A stretch of 64,000 nucleotides of DNA from Desulfolutivibrio sulfoxidireducens (GCF_013376475.1 NZ_CP045508.1:679501-743500), one strand, 5' to 3'; counted from the first letter of the stretch, positions 41,947 to 50,436 are shown. Numbers and translations are program-made. Notes: generated by a model from the letters alone, not told the origin.

Positions 41947-42603
41947 GTGGATATCTTTTTTCAACACGACCTGGAAAAGCTCAAGGTCGATGTCCTGACC
42001 ATCTTTCATCACGCCCAAAACGCCGTGCAACGGTCCCGGGGCGCTTTGTTGGAGCGAAACGAGGTCCTGGCCCGGGAGGTCATCGACGGGGACGAGGACA
42101 TCGATCATCTGGAGTGCGCCATCGATGCCGAGATTCTGCGGCTTTTGGCCCTCAAACAGCCTGTGGCCAGGGATTTGCGGTTCATCGTGGGCTGCATGCG
42201 CATGGTGGTGGGCATCGAACGCATCGGCGACGAGGCCTCGGGCATCGCCGCGCGCGGCCTGGGCATGCTGGACCGGCCGCCTCTGCCGCGAAGCCTGGCT
42301 CTGGAGGAGCTTTTCGGTTTCTGCCGGGAATGCCTGCAAAAGACCGCCAAGGCCTTTGCGGACCTTGACGCGGAACTGGCCAGGGAGCTGTGCGTGGACA
42401 GCGAGGACGCCCTGGAGCTGAACATCAAGGTCTTTAAGGAAATGACCCAATATATGATCGACGAGTCGCGCACGGTGGAGCGGGCGGTGCAGATGTGCTT
42501 CGTGGCCCACTCCCTGAAAAGGGTGTGCGACCAGTGCTCGAACATCGCCGAGAGTGTGATCTTCATCAAGGAAGGGGCCTGCAATAGGCACCGGTGCGAC
42601 TGA
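41947..42603 (+). CDS. phoU: PhoU-family phosphate regulator
   Basis: Helical-bundle regulator of phosphate uptake and signalling. The 218-residue product starts MDIFFQHDLEKLKVDVLTIF and has two PhoU repeats. The metal-binding E/D-rich signatures are visible as DEDIDHLECAIDAEILRLLALKQPVARDLRF and, in the second half, DALELNIKVFKEMTQYMID then HSLKRVCDQCSNIAESVIFI. The GTG at 41947 fits the alignment. No pst genes are nearby. It is divergent from cbiC. Confidence 0.9.
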   Translation: MDIFFQHDLEKLKVDVLTIFHHAQNAVQRSRGALLERNEVLAREVIDGDEDIDHLECAIDAEILRLLALKQPVARDLRFIVGCMRMVVGIERIGDEASGIAARGLGMLDRPPLPRSLALEELFGFCRECLQKTAKAFADLDAELARELCVDSEDALELNIKVFKEMTQYMIDESRTVERAVQMCFVAHSLKRVCDQCSNIAESVIFIKEGACNRHRCD

Positions 42604-42791
42604 CGGCCTGTCGGCGCAAAGGTGTGTTCACGATTGACGGCCTTCGACTCGTCACCGCGTGCTACCGAAAACCACGAGCGGGTCGCGGCTTTGCCGCGCC
42701 GGAAGCGGGTGTTTTTCGTGCCTTTCCGCCCGGCGGATTTGCCGTTGGCGGCGTAAAGCCCCTCCAGGGGCGTTGTCCGCAATCTTATGCG

Positions 42792-42821
42792 GCCGGAATC
42801 TGGCGATTCCGGCTGTTTTTT
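42792..42821 (+). terminator. Rho-independent terminator after phoU
   Basis: Arms GCCGGAATC (42792-42800) and GATTCCGGC (42805-42813) form a 9-bp stem with a TGGC loop, followed by TGTTTTTT. It lies just before the higA stop on the opposite strand, so it separates the convergent units. Confidence 0.85.
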
Positions 42822-42823
42822 CG

Positions 42824-43129
42824 TTAGGCGCGGCAGGGTGGGAGCGAGTCGTACCTGGGGATGGCGAGAATTTCCTGTTCCTTGTCCGGCACGAGGCGGT
42901 CTCGGTCAAGCTCGTAGATCATCTGCAAATTCAGCCAGTATTGCGGGGTAGTGCCAAAGAACTGGGCCAGACGCCGGGCGGTGTCCGCCGTTATGGCCCG
43001 TTGGCCGCCAAGGATTTGCGTGATCCGGTTGGCCGGGACCTTGAGGTGCGTCGCCAGTTGGTTGGCGCTCATGTCGAGGGCCTGCATGTCTTCGGCCAGG
43101 AGTTCACCTGGATGTATGGGGGTGCGCAT
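42824..43129 (-). CDS. higA: HigA-type antitoxin
   Basis: Helix-turn-helix (XRE) antitoxin of the HigA family. The 101-residue product starts MRTPIHPGELLAEDM, the family opening, and has the HTH region SANQLATHLKVPANRITQILGGQRAITADTARRLAQFFG and the DLQM-type tail YWLNLQMIYELDRDRL. It would bind HigB and also the operator upstream of the pair. It lies 86 bases after higB, with lower GC in the gap. Confidence 0.92.
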   Translation of the reverse strand: MRTPIHPGELLAEDMQALDMSANQLATHLKVPANRITQILGGQRAITADTARRLAQFFGTTPQYWLNLQMIYELDRDRLVPDKEQEILAIPRYDSLPPCRA

Positions 43130-43215
43130 AGCTTTATCTTGGGTATCTTTTATTGTAGTGTATTCGTGGAATTTTTATAGATGTGTCGTTGTTGTAAAAA
43201 GTAAAATCTTGTATT

Positions 43216-43497
43216 TTAGTGATAGTCAGTAATAGCTACATTTTTTGCTTTACCGTATTCCCACGTAAAACATATCCGCCAGCTGTCATTAATACGGATG
43301 CTGAATTGTCCTTTTTTATCACCTCCTAGCGCCTCAAAATGATTTCCAGGAGGAATCCGCAAGTCATACAGTTCCACAGCCGCTTCAAGCCGACACAGGG
43401 CTCGTTCAGCTTGGCGCTGAAAGGGGTGAAAGGCTTTATCGCATTCGCCGGTTTCAAAGAGCCGTTGCGTCTTTTTGCAGTTGAACGAATCAATCAT
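43216..43497 (-). CDS. higB: HigB-type mRNA interferase toxin
   Basis: RelE-fold toxin that cleaves mRNA on the ribosome. The 93-residue product starts MIDSFNCKKTQRLFETGE and contains QRQAERALCRLEAAVELYDLRIPPGNHFEALGGDKKGQFSIRINDSWRICFTWEYGKAKNVAITDYH, the conserved HigB core with its basic and aromatic active-site residues. Toxin-before-antitoxin order is typical of higBA. A 20-base palindrome lies 50 bases upstream. Confidence 0.92.
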   Translation of the reverse strand: MIDSFNCKKTQRLFETGECDKAFHPFQRQAERALCRLEAAVELYDLRIPPGNHFEALGGDKKGQFSIRINDSWRICFTWEYGKAKNVAITDYH

Positions 43498-43546
43498 CCT
43501 GCCCCCACGGGTACCTTGCCAAACCGGATACGCGTGACACAGACAA

Positions 43547-43566
43547 GACGTTTGACGTCAAACGTC
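43547..43566. promoter_or_regulatory. Perfect palindrome upstream of higB, likely HigA operator
   Basis: The sequence GACGTTTGACGTCAAACGTC at 43547-43566 equals its own reverse complement. It lies about 50 bases upstream of the higB start, in the promoter region. HigA-type antitoxins repress their own operon through such palindromes, so this is the likely operator; binding is inferred. Confidence 0.65.
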
Positions 43567-43634
43567 AAGGTTGGGCGCTTCTTTTTTCCATTCTTGAAAA
43601 GAGGGGGCAAGGCGGAGTGATGGTCGCAGGCCGC

Positions 43635-43665
43635 AAAAAAAGGGCGCGAACCCTCGTCCGCGCCC
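43635..43665 (-). terminator. Rho-independent terminator of pyk
   Basis: On the minus strand GGGCGCG (43665-43659) and CGCGCCC (43648-43642) form a stem followed by seven T residues (43641-43635). It lies 20 bases after the pyk stop. Confidence 0.85.
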
Positions 43666-43685
43666 CTGCCGGCGAACATTCCCGG

Positions 43686-45107
43686 CTACTTGTAATACAC
43701 CTTGATCTCGTTGGTCCCGGAGCTGGGATTGCCGGGCGTGGGCCGGCCGGCCGTGATCACCACCGGTTCGCCGGCCTTGAAGTCCGGCGACGCCTCCACA
43801 TATTCCTCCACCCGGTCCATGTGCCGCCGGTCGTCGCCGGTGATCAGCCGGGGCTTGACCCCCCACGCGAAATTGAGCGCCCGCAGCACCCGCGTGTCCG
43901 GGGTCAGGGCGTAGATGGGCTGGGCCGGCCGCCGCGAGGACAGAAGCCTGGCCGTGTGCCCGCTGACCGTGTGGCTGATCAGGGCCGGCGCGTCCACGTT
44001 GGTGGCGAGTAAGCTCGCCGCGTAGGCCAGATACTTGGCCGGGTTGCGCTCCTTTTTCGGCGCGTAGGGACCCTCGATGCGCTCCAGGTAATAGGCCACG
44101 GCCTCATCCGAAATCTGGCGCATGACCTTGACCGTCTCCACCGGATAATCCCCGATGGCCGTCTCCTCCGAGAGCATGACGCAATCGGCCCCGTCCAGGA
44201 TGGCGTTGGCCACATCCGTGCTCTCGGCCCGGGTGGGGATGGGGTTGTGGACCATGGACAAAAGCATCTGGGTGGCCACGATGACCGGCTTCTGGGCGTG
44301 GCGGCAGGCCCGGATGATCCGTTTCTGGATGATGGGCAGTTCCGGGATGGGGCATTCCAGGCCCAGATCGCCCCGGGCGACCATGACCACGTCGGTGATC
44401 TTCAAGATCTCGTCCAGGTTTTCCACGGCGTTTTGCCGCTCCAGCTTGGCCACCACCGGAATCCAGGTCCCGTGCTCCTTGATGTGCGTCTTGACGTCGA
44501 CCACGTCCTGGGCGCCTTGCACGAAGGACAGGGCCACGGCGTCGATGCCCACGTCGATGCCCTCGTGCAGGTCCTTGATGTCCTTCACGGTCAGGGCGGG
44601 CATGGGGTGGGTCTTGCCGGGGAAGGCGATGCCCTTGTGGGAGGACAGAAAGCCCGCGTTCTGGGCCTCGAGTTCGTAAAGCCGGTCGGCCTTGACCTCC
44701 TTGGCCACCTTGAACTGCAAAAGCCCGTCGCTTAGGTTGACCGGCATGCCCACGGCAAGCCCCTTGAGCAGTTCCGGGATGTCCAGGCTCACGAAGGCCA
44801 GGTCGTCGTTTCCGGGACGCTCGTCGGGAAGCCCGAGAAGCAGGTATTCGCCCTTGTTCACCTGCCGGGGGGAGTTCTCCACCTCGCCGATGCGGACCTT
44901 GGGACCGCACAGGTCGCCGAGCGCGGTCAGCGGCAACCCGGTCTCGTCCTCGATCTCCCGGATGGTCTTGATGGCCGGGATGAAGTAGGCCGCGTCGGAA
45001 TGGGAGAAGTTCAGGCGGAAGATCCGGACCCCGGCCTTGACCATCAGCCGCATGGTCTCCGGGTTCATGGACGCCGGACCCAGGGTGGCCACGATCTTGG
45101 TCTGCAT
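43686..45107 (-). CDS. pyk: Pyruvate kinase
   Basis: Final ATP-yielding step of glycolysis. The 473-residue product starts MQTKIVATLGPASMNPETM and has RLNFSHSD, the active-site motif MVARGDLGLE, the Lys region ALSFVQGAQD and VVAKLERQNAVENLDE, and PVIVATQMLLSM, followed by the C-terminal domain with ISHTVSGHTARLLS. Length is normal. Single gene, transcribed leftward, with a terminator after it. Confidence 0.97.
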   Translation of the reverse strand: MQTKIVATLGPASMNPETMRLMVKAGVRIFRLNFSHSDAAYFIPAIKTIREIEDETGLPLTALGDLCGPKVRIGEVENSPRQVNKGEYLLLGLPDERPGNDDLAFVSLDIPELLKGLAVGMPVNLSDGLLQFKVAKEVKADRLYELEAQNAGFLSSHKGIAFPGKTHPMPALTVKDIKDLHEGIDVGIDAVALSFVQGAQDVVDVKTHIKEHGTWIPVVAKLERQNAVENLDEILKITDVVMVARGDLGLECPIPELPIIQKRIIRACRHAQKPVIVATQMLLSMVHNPIPTRAESTDVANAILDGADCVMLSEETAIGDYPVETVKVMRQISDEAVAYYLERIEGPYAPKKERNPAKYLAYAASLLATNVDAPALISHTVSGHTARLLSSRRPAQPIYALTPDTRVLRALNFAWGVKPRLITGDDRRHMDRVEEYVEASPDFKAGEPVVITAGRPTPGNPSSGTNEIKVYYK

Positions 45108-45312
45108 GAAGCGCTCCTTGTCCGGGGAGAGTCCACATCAGTCCCCGCCGCGCCTTTCGCGGCGGGAAAAAACCGGATGCATCCCAACCCCGATTCGGGT
45201 ATGCATACCCGGCATGCGTTGCCATACGGTGACGCCGTAGCATCGTCATACGGCCAGACGCCCCGGGGGACAACCCCCGCGATCCGGGCCGGCCACGCGC
45301 AAGGAGACCCGC

Positions 45313-45675
45313 ATGAGCGAGAACGAGGATTTCAAGGTCACTGATCGCCGCGCCACAGGGCCGGACGCGGACGGAACCGGAACCTGCCGGGAAGGGAAGG
45401 GCGTGCCGCCGCGCAAGGACAAACCCTGCTATCCGCCTGTGGCCTTTTCGACCTTCCTTTTGTCCCTGGCCGCCTCGGCCATGGTCCAGCTCGGCGAGTC
45501 CCCGGAGCCGGAGACCGGCCAGTACACGCAAAATCTGGCCCTGGCCAAGCACACCATCGACATCCTGGCCATGCTCCAATGCAAGACCCGGGCGAACGCC
45601 ACGGATGAGGAGGCCAAGCTTCTGGCGGACCTGTTGTGCCAACTGCGGCTCTCCTACGTGAAAAAAACCGGCTGA
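45313..45675 (+). CDS. DUF1844 family protein
   Basis: The 120-residue product has a disordered N-terminus rich in charge and two cysteines, then the DUF1844 domain: FSTFLLSLAASAMVQLGESPEPETGQYTQNLALAKHTIDILAMLQ, followed by LLADLLCQLRLSYVKKTG. Function unknown. AAGGAGACCCGC precedes the ATG, and argC follows 15 bases later, so the two are probably cotranscribed. Confidence 0.88.
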   Translation: MSENEDFKVTDRRATGPDADGTGTCREGKGVPPRKDKPCYPPVAFSTFLLSLAASAMVQLGESPEPETGQYTQNLALAKHTIDILAMLQCKTRANATDEEAKLLADLLCQLRLSYVKKTG

Positions 45676-45690
45676 TCCGGAGAAAACGAA

Positions 45691-46743
45691 ATGAGCAAGA
45701 TTCCCGTCGGGCTGGTGGGCGTCACCGGCTATACCGGCATGGAACTGGTCCGGCTTCTGGCCAGGCATCCGGCCCTGGAACTGGTGCGGGCCACGTCCCG
45801 GGCCGAGGCCGGAAAGACCCTGGTGGAACTGTATCCGCACCTTCAGGGCCTGGGCATCGGCGAACTGTCCGTCACCGAACCGGATGCCGGGTCCCTGGCC
45901 GCGTCCTGCCGGCTGGTGTTTCTGGCCGTGCCCCACGGCGCGGCCATGGGCTACGCCGCCGATCTTTTGTCCGCCGGGCTCAAGGTCGTGGATCTAAGCG
46001 CCGATTTTCGCCTGACCGACCCCGGCGTCTACGAATCGTGGTACGCGGTGGAGCACCGCCATCCGGAACTCCTGGAACAGGCCGTCTACGGCCTGCCCGA
46101 ACGCTACGCGGACCGGATCGCCGCGGCCACGCTGGTGGCCAACCCCGGCTGCTACCCGACCTCGGTCATCCTGGGCCTGGCCCCGGCCCTGGCCAAGGGG
46201 TTGGTGGAGACCGACGGCATTGTGGCCGACAGCAAGTCCGGGGCCAGCGGGGCCGGACGCAAGGCCCAGACCGGCATGCTTTTTTGCGAGGTCCACGACA
46301 CGTTTCGGGCCTACAACCTGGGCAAGCACCGCCATACCCCGGAGATCGAGCAGGAGCTGTCGAAGATCGCCGGCGCGGACCTGATGCTTTCGTTCAATCC
46401 GCACCTCGTGCCCATCGACCGGGGCATTCTGTCCACCATCTATACCCGGCCGGTCAAGCCGACGACCCTGGACGAGGTCCACAACGTCTATACCACCCAC
46501 TACGCCCAAAGCCCCTGGGTGCGGGTTCTGCCCAAGGGGAAACTCCCGGAGACGCGGTTCGTGCGCGGCACCATGTTCTGCGATATCGGGCTTGTGCTCG
46601 ACGGCCGCACCGGCCGGCTGGTCATCGTCACGGCCATCGACAACCTGTGCCGTGGCGCGTCGGGGCAGGCTTTGGCCTGCGCCAACCTGATGCTGGGGCT
46701 GCCGCTTGAGGCGGGACTCGATCTGGCGCCCTTGGTGCCGTAA
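45691..46743 (+). CDS. argC: N-acetyl-gamma-glutamyl-phosphate reductase
   Basis: Third step of arginine synthesis. The 350-residue product has the NADP-binding GVTGYTGMELVRLL near the start, the catalytic cysteine in VANPGCYPTSVILGLAP (about residue 153), and SGAGRKAQTGMLF. The C-terminus ends LDLAPLVP. The last 24 bases up to the stop are repeated exactly at 50477-50500, which marks this gene's 3' end as an integration site; the present TAA is formed with island DNA. Confidence 0.97.
   Translation: MSKIPVGLVGVTGYTGMELVRLLARHPALELVRATSRAEAGKTLVELYPHLQGLGIGELSVTEPDAGSLAASCRLVFLAVPHGAAMGYAADLLSAGLKVVDLSADFRLTDPGVYESWYAVEHRHPELLEQAVYGLPERYADRIAAATLVANPGCYPTSVILGLAPALAKGLVETDGIVADSKSGASGAGRKAQTGMLFCEVHDTFRAYNLGKHRHTPEIEQELSKIAGADLMLSFNPHLVPIDRGILSTIYTRPVKPTTLDEVHNVYTTHYAQSPWVRVLPKGKLPETRFVRGTMFCDIGLVLDGRTGRLVIVTAIDNLCRGASGQALACANLMLGLPLEAGLDLAPLVP
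46719..46742. repeat. att-like direct repeat at argC 3' end (left)
   Basis: A 24-base stretch covering the last codons of argC through the TA of its stop codon. It begins CGATCTGGCGCCCTTGG and is identical to 50477-50500 in the same orientation. The two copies bracket about 3.7 kb of foreign-looking DNA. This fits site-specific integration at the argC 3' end with regeneration of the reading frame. No integrase is present now. Confidence 0.8.
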
Positions 46744-46750
46744 ATACCAA

Positions 46751-46785
46751 AGCGGCGTGCATGGATGCCATGCACGCCGCTTTTT
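46751..46785 (+). terminator. Bidirectional terminator after argC
   Basis: Arms AGCGGCGTGCATGG (46751-46764) and CCATGCACGCCGCT (46768-46781) form a perfect 14-bp stem with a 3-base loop and a T-run. An A-run on the left lets it also end the leftward DUF5131 transcript. It lies inside the island, so it replaced the native argC end. Confidence 0.92.
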
Positions 46786-46799
46786 ATCTGCTGAAAATA

Positions 46800-47537
46800 T
46801 TACGCTATCGCATGTTGATAGCGATTGGTTACTTCGGCCGGCATTTGATCCCAAGTCCTTCCTTCTAGAGATCTCCCTGCCTTTTTTTTCCTTACCCCGC
46901 CCCACTGCTTAAAGAAGAAAGCGACATTCGATCTGAGGCATTGATCTCGGATTTCAGTCACCCAAGATGAATCCATGGGACGAGCCCCAGGGCCGGATTC
47001 TCCACCCACAATGACCCAATCAATTGCGGATAAATTTATAGTTCCGATGCGGCCAATGAGGGGCTCTAAAGAAAGAAACCGTACGGCGGCGGGAACTTTC
47101 CTTAAATTGTCAATGCGATAGAGATAATCTCCGTTCTCGGCACTAACGCCCATCCAGACATTTTGAGGCCACGAAATTTGAGGAGCCAGTTCAGCAAGTC
47201 TCCTTGATCTTTTCGTCAGAACTTGAAAGACATGATGTTGAGCCAATTCCATGGTTGCAAAGACTTTTTTGATAAATTGAAGTGGCACTTCATCATGAAA
47301 AAGATCACTCATCGAATTAACGAAAATGAGTCGAGGTGACTTCCATAGAAGTGGAATGTTGAGAGCATGCTCGTGGAGTGTTAGTTGGAATCCATTTCGA
47401 TAATTTGGAGCCCCCATCGACTGGAGGCGCTTGGCCATGCGTTCGGCATAGCAATTTTTACAGCCAGGACTGATTTTGGTACAGCCTGTCAATGGGTTCC
47501 AACTCGCTTCAGTCCATTCGATTTTTGACCATGCCAT
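46800..47537 (-). CDS. Three-Cys-motif protein, DUF5131 (phage Gp37/Gp68) family
   Basis: The 245-residue product starts [18 protein letters not shown] and has the three-cysteine motif at Cys19, Cys26 and Cys29 ([16 protein letters not shown]), like a radical-SAM-type cluster site. Later family motifs include [39 protein letters not shown] and [14 protein letters not shown] with FFFKQWGG at the end. It lies 38 bases downstream of tcmP on the same strand with an AAAGGAG site, as known for this pair. It is found in phages and mobile regions; its reaction is unknown. GC is lower than its surroundings. Confidence 0.93.
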   Translation of the reverse strand: MAWSKIEWTEASWNPLTGCTKISPGCKNCYAERMAKRLQSMGAPNYRNGFQLTLHEHALNIPLLWKSPRLIFVNSMSDLFHDEVPLQFIKKVFATMELAQHHVFQVLTKRSRRLAELAPQISWPQNVWMGVSAENGDYLYRIDNLRKVPAAVRFLSLEPLIGRIGTINLSAIDWVIVGGESGPGARPMDSSWVTEIRDQCLRSNVAFFFKQWGGVRKKKAGRSLEGRTWDQMPAEVTNRYQHAIA

Positions 47538-48443
47538 GACTGACTCCTTTAGAAAAGATGTTCCAGATTTAAGGTTCAGTCAAGTGCTTTTGTTGTTGTG
47601 TGGATTCGATGCATCCTGTCAAAAATTTCATGCATTTTAACCACAGCTAATCGTTTCTGGCTAGCGAGAATGAGGGCGTACAGAGGGCCACCATTGCTAT
47701 TGTACATAATTACTGGTCTGCTGACAGCCTCAAAACAATATTTTTCAAGTCTTGTTCTATATAGCTGGGCAAGTCTTTCCGCTAGGCGATGGTTTTGTCG
47801 CTCGAGTCGTGGGTTTATTCCAGGAAGTGTTAGCTGCGGGCTGTCCTTGTATGCTTCTCTAAACCATTCGCTGCAACCCATCACCTTCGTGATCGTTTCC
47901 TGCAAAGCTTCATCTGGAGGAGAATCTCCGAGCTGTCTATAAATCCCCATAAGTGGAAAGTTGATGAAGACATCGATTACTTTAGTATTGCCGATAGCCT
48001 GTATAGTATTCCATTCAAGACTAAGTCCATACGGATCAAGGAATGCGAATGCTCGTTTTCCACAGGTTGGCGTGTAAGATTTTAATATGCAATTTTGTAA
48101 AACATAGTTGCAATCTCCATAGTGTACTTCAATTTTTTTGGAAGGGTACAAACCCTTTAGAGGAAGAATTTTGTTTTGAATTCTAGAGTTGTCGCGGTCA
48201 ATAAAATGGAAACTGTCAAATCCAGGATTTGTTTTGATCGCAACCATCGGAGAGCCATCAATATATTCTTGAGTTTCTTTGTCTTGTGGTGTGACAGAAC
48301 CAGCAAACGCATCAATATAGTCGATTGATTTTGGCCAAGGCGCACCATTCCGAGGCTTTTTTCTTGCCTGATGCAAGATGCTGGTGTACGTTGATAAGTA
48401 TTTCCTAAGAAGTGGAGTTGCCCCCGCTAAACCGGACACCAGT

Positions 48444-49373
48444 TTAAGAACGTTGGCCACGCCCCGCCGCCGTCCGGCCGCCTCCGACGAGCTCGTTGGC
48501 GGCCCATTCTCGGCGGCGGGCCGTCGGCTTACTCCGCAGTGACTCGCCAGCAACACACATCCGTATGAACTCACGAGGCGACATCATCTTCAGCCCTTTG
48601 TGCGGATGGATTTCGTTGTAATCCTCGAACCATGCCGCAAGCTGGCTCAGGACGGTCCGGGCATCTGGACGATCGTTGACGTACACGTAATCGCGTTTGA
48701 AGGTCTTCACGAACGCCTCGGCCATGCCGTTGCTCTCCGGGCTTCTGACCGGGGTGAACCTGCTAACCAGGCCCAGCCAGGACGCAAATTCCACAGTCTC
48801 CTTGGCCGTGAAGCAGGAGCCGTTGTCGGTCAGCCACTCCAAACGGTGCGGCGCATGGCTCGTCCCGAATCGTTTCTCCACGCATTCCAGCATCATATCC
48901 CGCACCATGGCGCCGGAGATGCCCCCTGTCGCGGCCACAAAGCCGATGATTTCCCTATCGCAGCAATCCAGGGCGAACGCCACCCTGACCTTCTCGCTGT
49001 TCAAGCATCCAATCTCGAAAGCATCAGCACACCAGCGCAGATTGCTCCGCAGCATGATGACCTTGCCATCATGAGACCGCTCTGGACGCTTGCCGGTGTG
49101 CCTGGCCAAAAGCAGGCCGTAAAGGCGCATGATCCGATACACGCGCTTGTGGTTCACCCGTGCCTGCCCCAGTTCCACGAGACGCCGGTTCAGCAGGGCG
49201 CACACTCGCCGGTAGCCGTAGGTCAGCCGACCATCGACGATCTCACGGATCAAAGGCAGCAGGACTTCGTCCTGGGCCTTGGAATAACGGAGAGGGCGAT
49301 TCCTTGGGCCGGTCGCCAGTCGTTCGGACAACTGCGAACGGGCCACGTCGAACGCCTCCGCCACCCGTTTCAC
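48444..49373 (-). CDS. IS2-like transposase OrfB (DDE integrase core)
   Basis: The 309-residue product has an rve catalytic core. Its DDE residues are visible as Asp in RWCADAFEIG, Asp in WLTDNGSCF and Glu in SPESNGMAEAFVKTFKRDYV. An N-terminal helix region resembling HTH_21 (TYGYRRVCALLNR) precedes it. The GTG start at 49373 overlaps the orfA stop by GTGA, but functional transposase is likely made as an OrfAB fusion through a -1 frameshift at an A8 run about 40 bases upstream. Confidence 0.95.
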   Translation of the reverse strand: MKRVAEAFDVARSQLSERLATGPRNRPLRYSKAQDEVLLPLIREIVDGRLTYGYRRVCALLNRRLVELGQARVNHKRVYRIMRLYGLLLARHTGKRPERSHDGKVIMLRSNLRWCADAFEIGCLNSEKVRVAFALDCCDREIIGFVAATGGISGAMVRDMMLECVEKRFGTSHAPHRLEWLTDNGSCFTAKETVEFASWLGLVSRFTPVRSPESNGMAEAFVKTFKRDYVYVNDRPDARTVLSQLAAWFEDYNEIHPHKGLKMMSPREFIRMCVAGESLRSKPTARRREWAANELVGGGRTAAGRGQRS

Positions 49374-49768
49374 AGGAAATCCTCCTCGAAAGGCAACGGC
49401 GTGCGCGATATCAGTTTTTTTTCGCGCGCGATCTTGATGCCTTCCTTGAGAATTTCCACCTCCATGGTCTTCTTGCCCAGGAGTCGTTCCAGCTCGCGAA
49501 CCCGCTTCTTGAGAGCACGAGCCTCCGAAGCGCTGACCACTTGGTCGTCCGCCTGTACAGCCACCTTGCCGCCCTCGCTCATGAGCTTCCTCCAGTGGAA
49601 GAGCTGGTTTGGTGCGATGCCGTGCTTGCGGGCGACGTACGAGACGCTCATCCCTGGCAGGGACGACTCCTCCACGATCCGAAGCTTCTCCGACAATGGC
49701 CAGCGCCGACGCTGGACCTCGTTGACCAACTCGACCGTGGCGAACTCGTTAGCACTATGTCTGGACAT
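49370..49768 (-). CDS. IS2-like transposase OrfA
   Basis: The 132-residue product has an N-terminal helix-turn-helix (RWPLSEKLRIVEESSLPGMSVSYVARKHGIAPNQLFHWRK), and a leucine-zipper-like helix (SASEARALKKRVRELERLLGKKTMEVEILKEGI). It binds the inverted repeats. An A8 run near the 3' end (minus strand, about 49415-49422) lies in the correct place and frame for the -1 slip that fuses it to OrfB; the OrfB frame is open from there to its own GTG. Confidence 0.93.
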   Translation of the reverse strand: MSRHSANEFATVELVNEVQRRRWPLSEKLRIVEESSLPGMSVSYVARKHGIAPNQLFHWRKLMSEGGKVAVQADDQVVSASEARALKKRVRELERLLGKKTMEVEILKEGIKIAREKKLISRTPLPFEEDFL

Positions 49769-50048
49769 ACCTCTAGACCTATCTCCTAGGTTGAAGAGGG
49801 TGTCCGGTCGAATTGGGGGCTACTCCAAGAAGTTCGAGCTTTTCTCTAGACCAAGGACCGATAACGTCGACATCAGTCATGGAATATCACCTGGAGGACA
49901 TGTTTTGAATATTTTGAGGAATGCTCACCCAAAGAAGGCAGATTTACGATAGCTATGTTTGACGATAATATCCAGTATGAAATACGTTGGTCAATTTTTT
50001 GATATATCTTTGGGGCTTGGGGATTAGGTATTGACGATAGAGAGATAC

Positions 50049-50246
50049 ATGGCTGTGTGTCGGGTGGCCGCCCGAGTCCGTCAGGGAGGACACGACGTGC
50101 CGGAGGATGTCGTCAGGCGACGTTTCGCCAAGGGCGTGCGCAATTTTCACCAGGTCTACGCCTCGCTTGCCGACGCTTGGTCGCTGTACGACAATTCTGT
50201 CCAGCCGCCACATCTCCTTGCCGCCGGAGGGACGCATGTCTCGTGA
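50049..50246 (+). pseudogene. Zeta-toxin/ATPase fragment, C-terminal part only
   Basis: The frame reads MAVCRVAARVRQGGHDVPEDVVRRRFAKGVRNFHQVYASLADAWSLYDNS, the C-terminal helices of zeta-toxin-like P-loop kinases (ARVRQGGHDVPEDVVRRRF and WSLYDNS are family signatures). The P-loop and catalytic N-terminal two thirds are absent; an in-frame stop at 50025 and AT-rich DNA precede it. So it is a truncated remnant, possibly from earlier island rearrangement. Confidence 0.8.
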
Positions 50247-50436
50247 CGACATTGCAGCCGATCGCCGTATCCACGATATAGAACAGGCCCTTCGCCGCGC
50301 AGCGGCGAACGCTGAAAAGCTGGCCCGGGAGACGGGCACGCCCCTGGTCCTGTGGCGGGATGGCCGCGTCGTGGAGGTGTTCTCCGCTACGGAAGCGACT
50401 CTGCCCCCCGGACAGGCTGACCAGACTCAGCGATAG
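50236..50436 (+). CDS. Small protein following zeta-like gene
   Basis: The 66-residue product starts MSRDDIAADRRIHDIEQALRRA and has a helical N-terminal half, then TPLVLWRDGRVVEVFSATEA. GGAGGGACGC precedes the ATG, which overlaps the zeta remnant's end. Proteins of this size often follow zeta-type genes as their partner, but it is not recognised by family. It is the last gene before the right copy of the att-like repeat. Confidence 0.6.
   Translation: MSRDDIAADRRIHDIEQALRRAAANAEKLARETGTPLVLWRDGRVVEVFSATEATLPPGQADQTQR

Larger units (their letters stand above)
48413..49827 (-). mobile_element. IS3-family element, IS2-like
   Basis: The element is 1415 bp with inverted-repeat ends TGGAGTTGCCCCC (left) and TGGAGTAGCCCCC (right, reverse complement), both continuing to a shared ACCGGACAC. 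It starts TG and ends CA, as IS3 elements do. The 5-base target duplication AGAAG is seen at 48408-48412 and 49828-49832. Five-base duplications and these end sequences point to the IS2 subgroup. It carries orfA and orfB and has inserted into tcmP. Confidence 0.95.
47576..49880 (-). pseudogene. TcmP three-Cys-motif partner, split by an IS element
   Basis: Partner of the DUF5131 protein. The 5' part reads from the ATG at 49880 (MTDVDVIGPWSREKLELL); the 3' part (48407-47576) continues RKYLSTYTSILHQARKK and has the IDYIDAFAGS, AFLDPYGLSLEW and DVFINFPLMG motifs of the TcmP family. Joining the pieces across one copy of the 5-base target duplication restores a perfect frame of 294 residues, so the insertion is recent and clean. 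A shortened frame from a start inside the IS might still be translated, but the conserved N-terminus would be lost. Confidence 0.88.

Noticed and set aside
46743-46800. A tRNA gene as the island's integration target
   Set aside because: No cloverleaf or tRNA 3' end is present; the repeated sequence is the coding end of argC itself.
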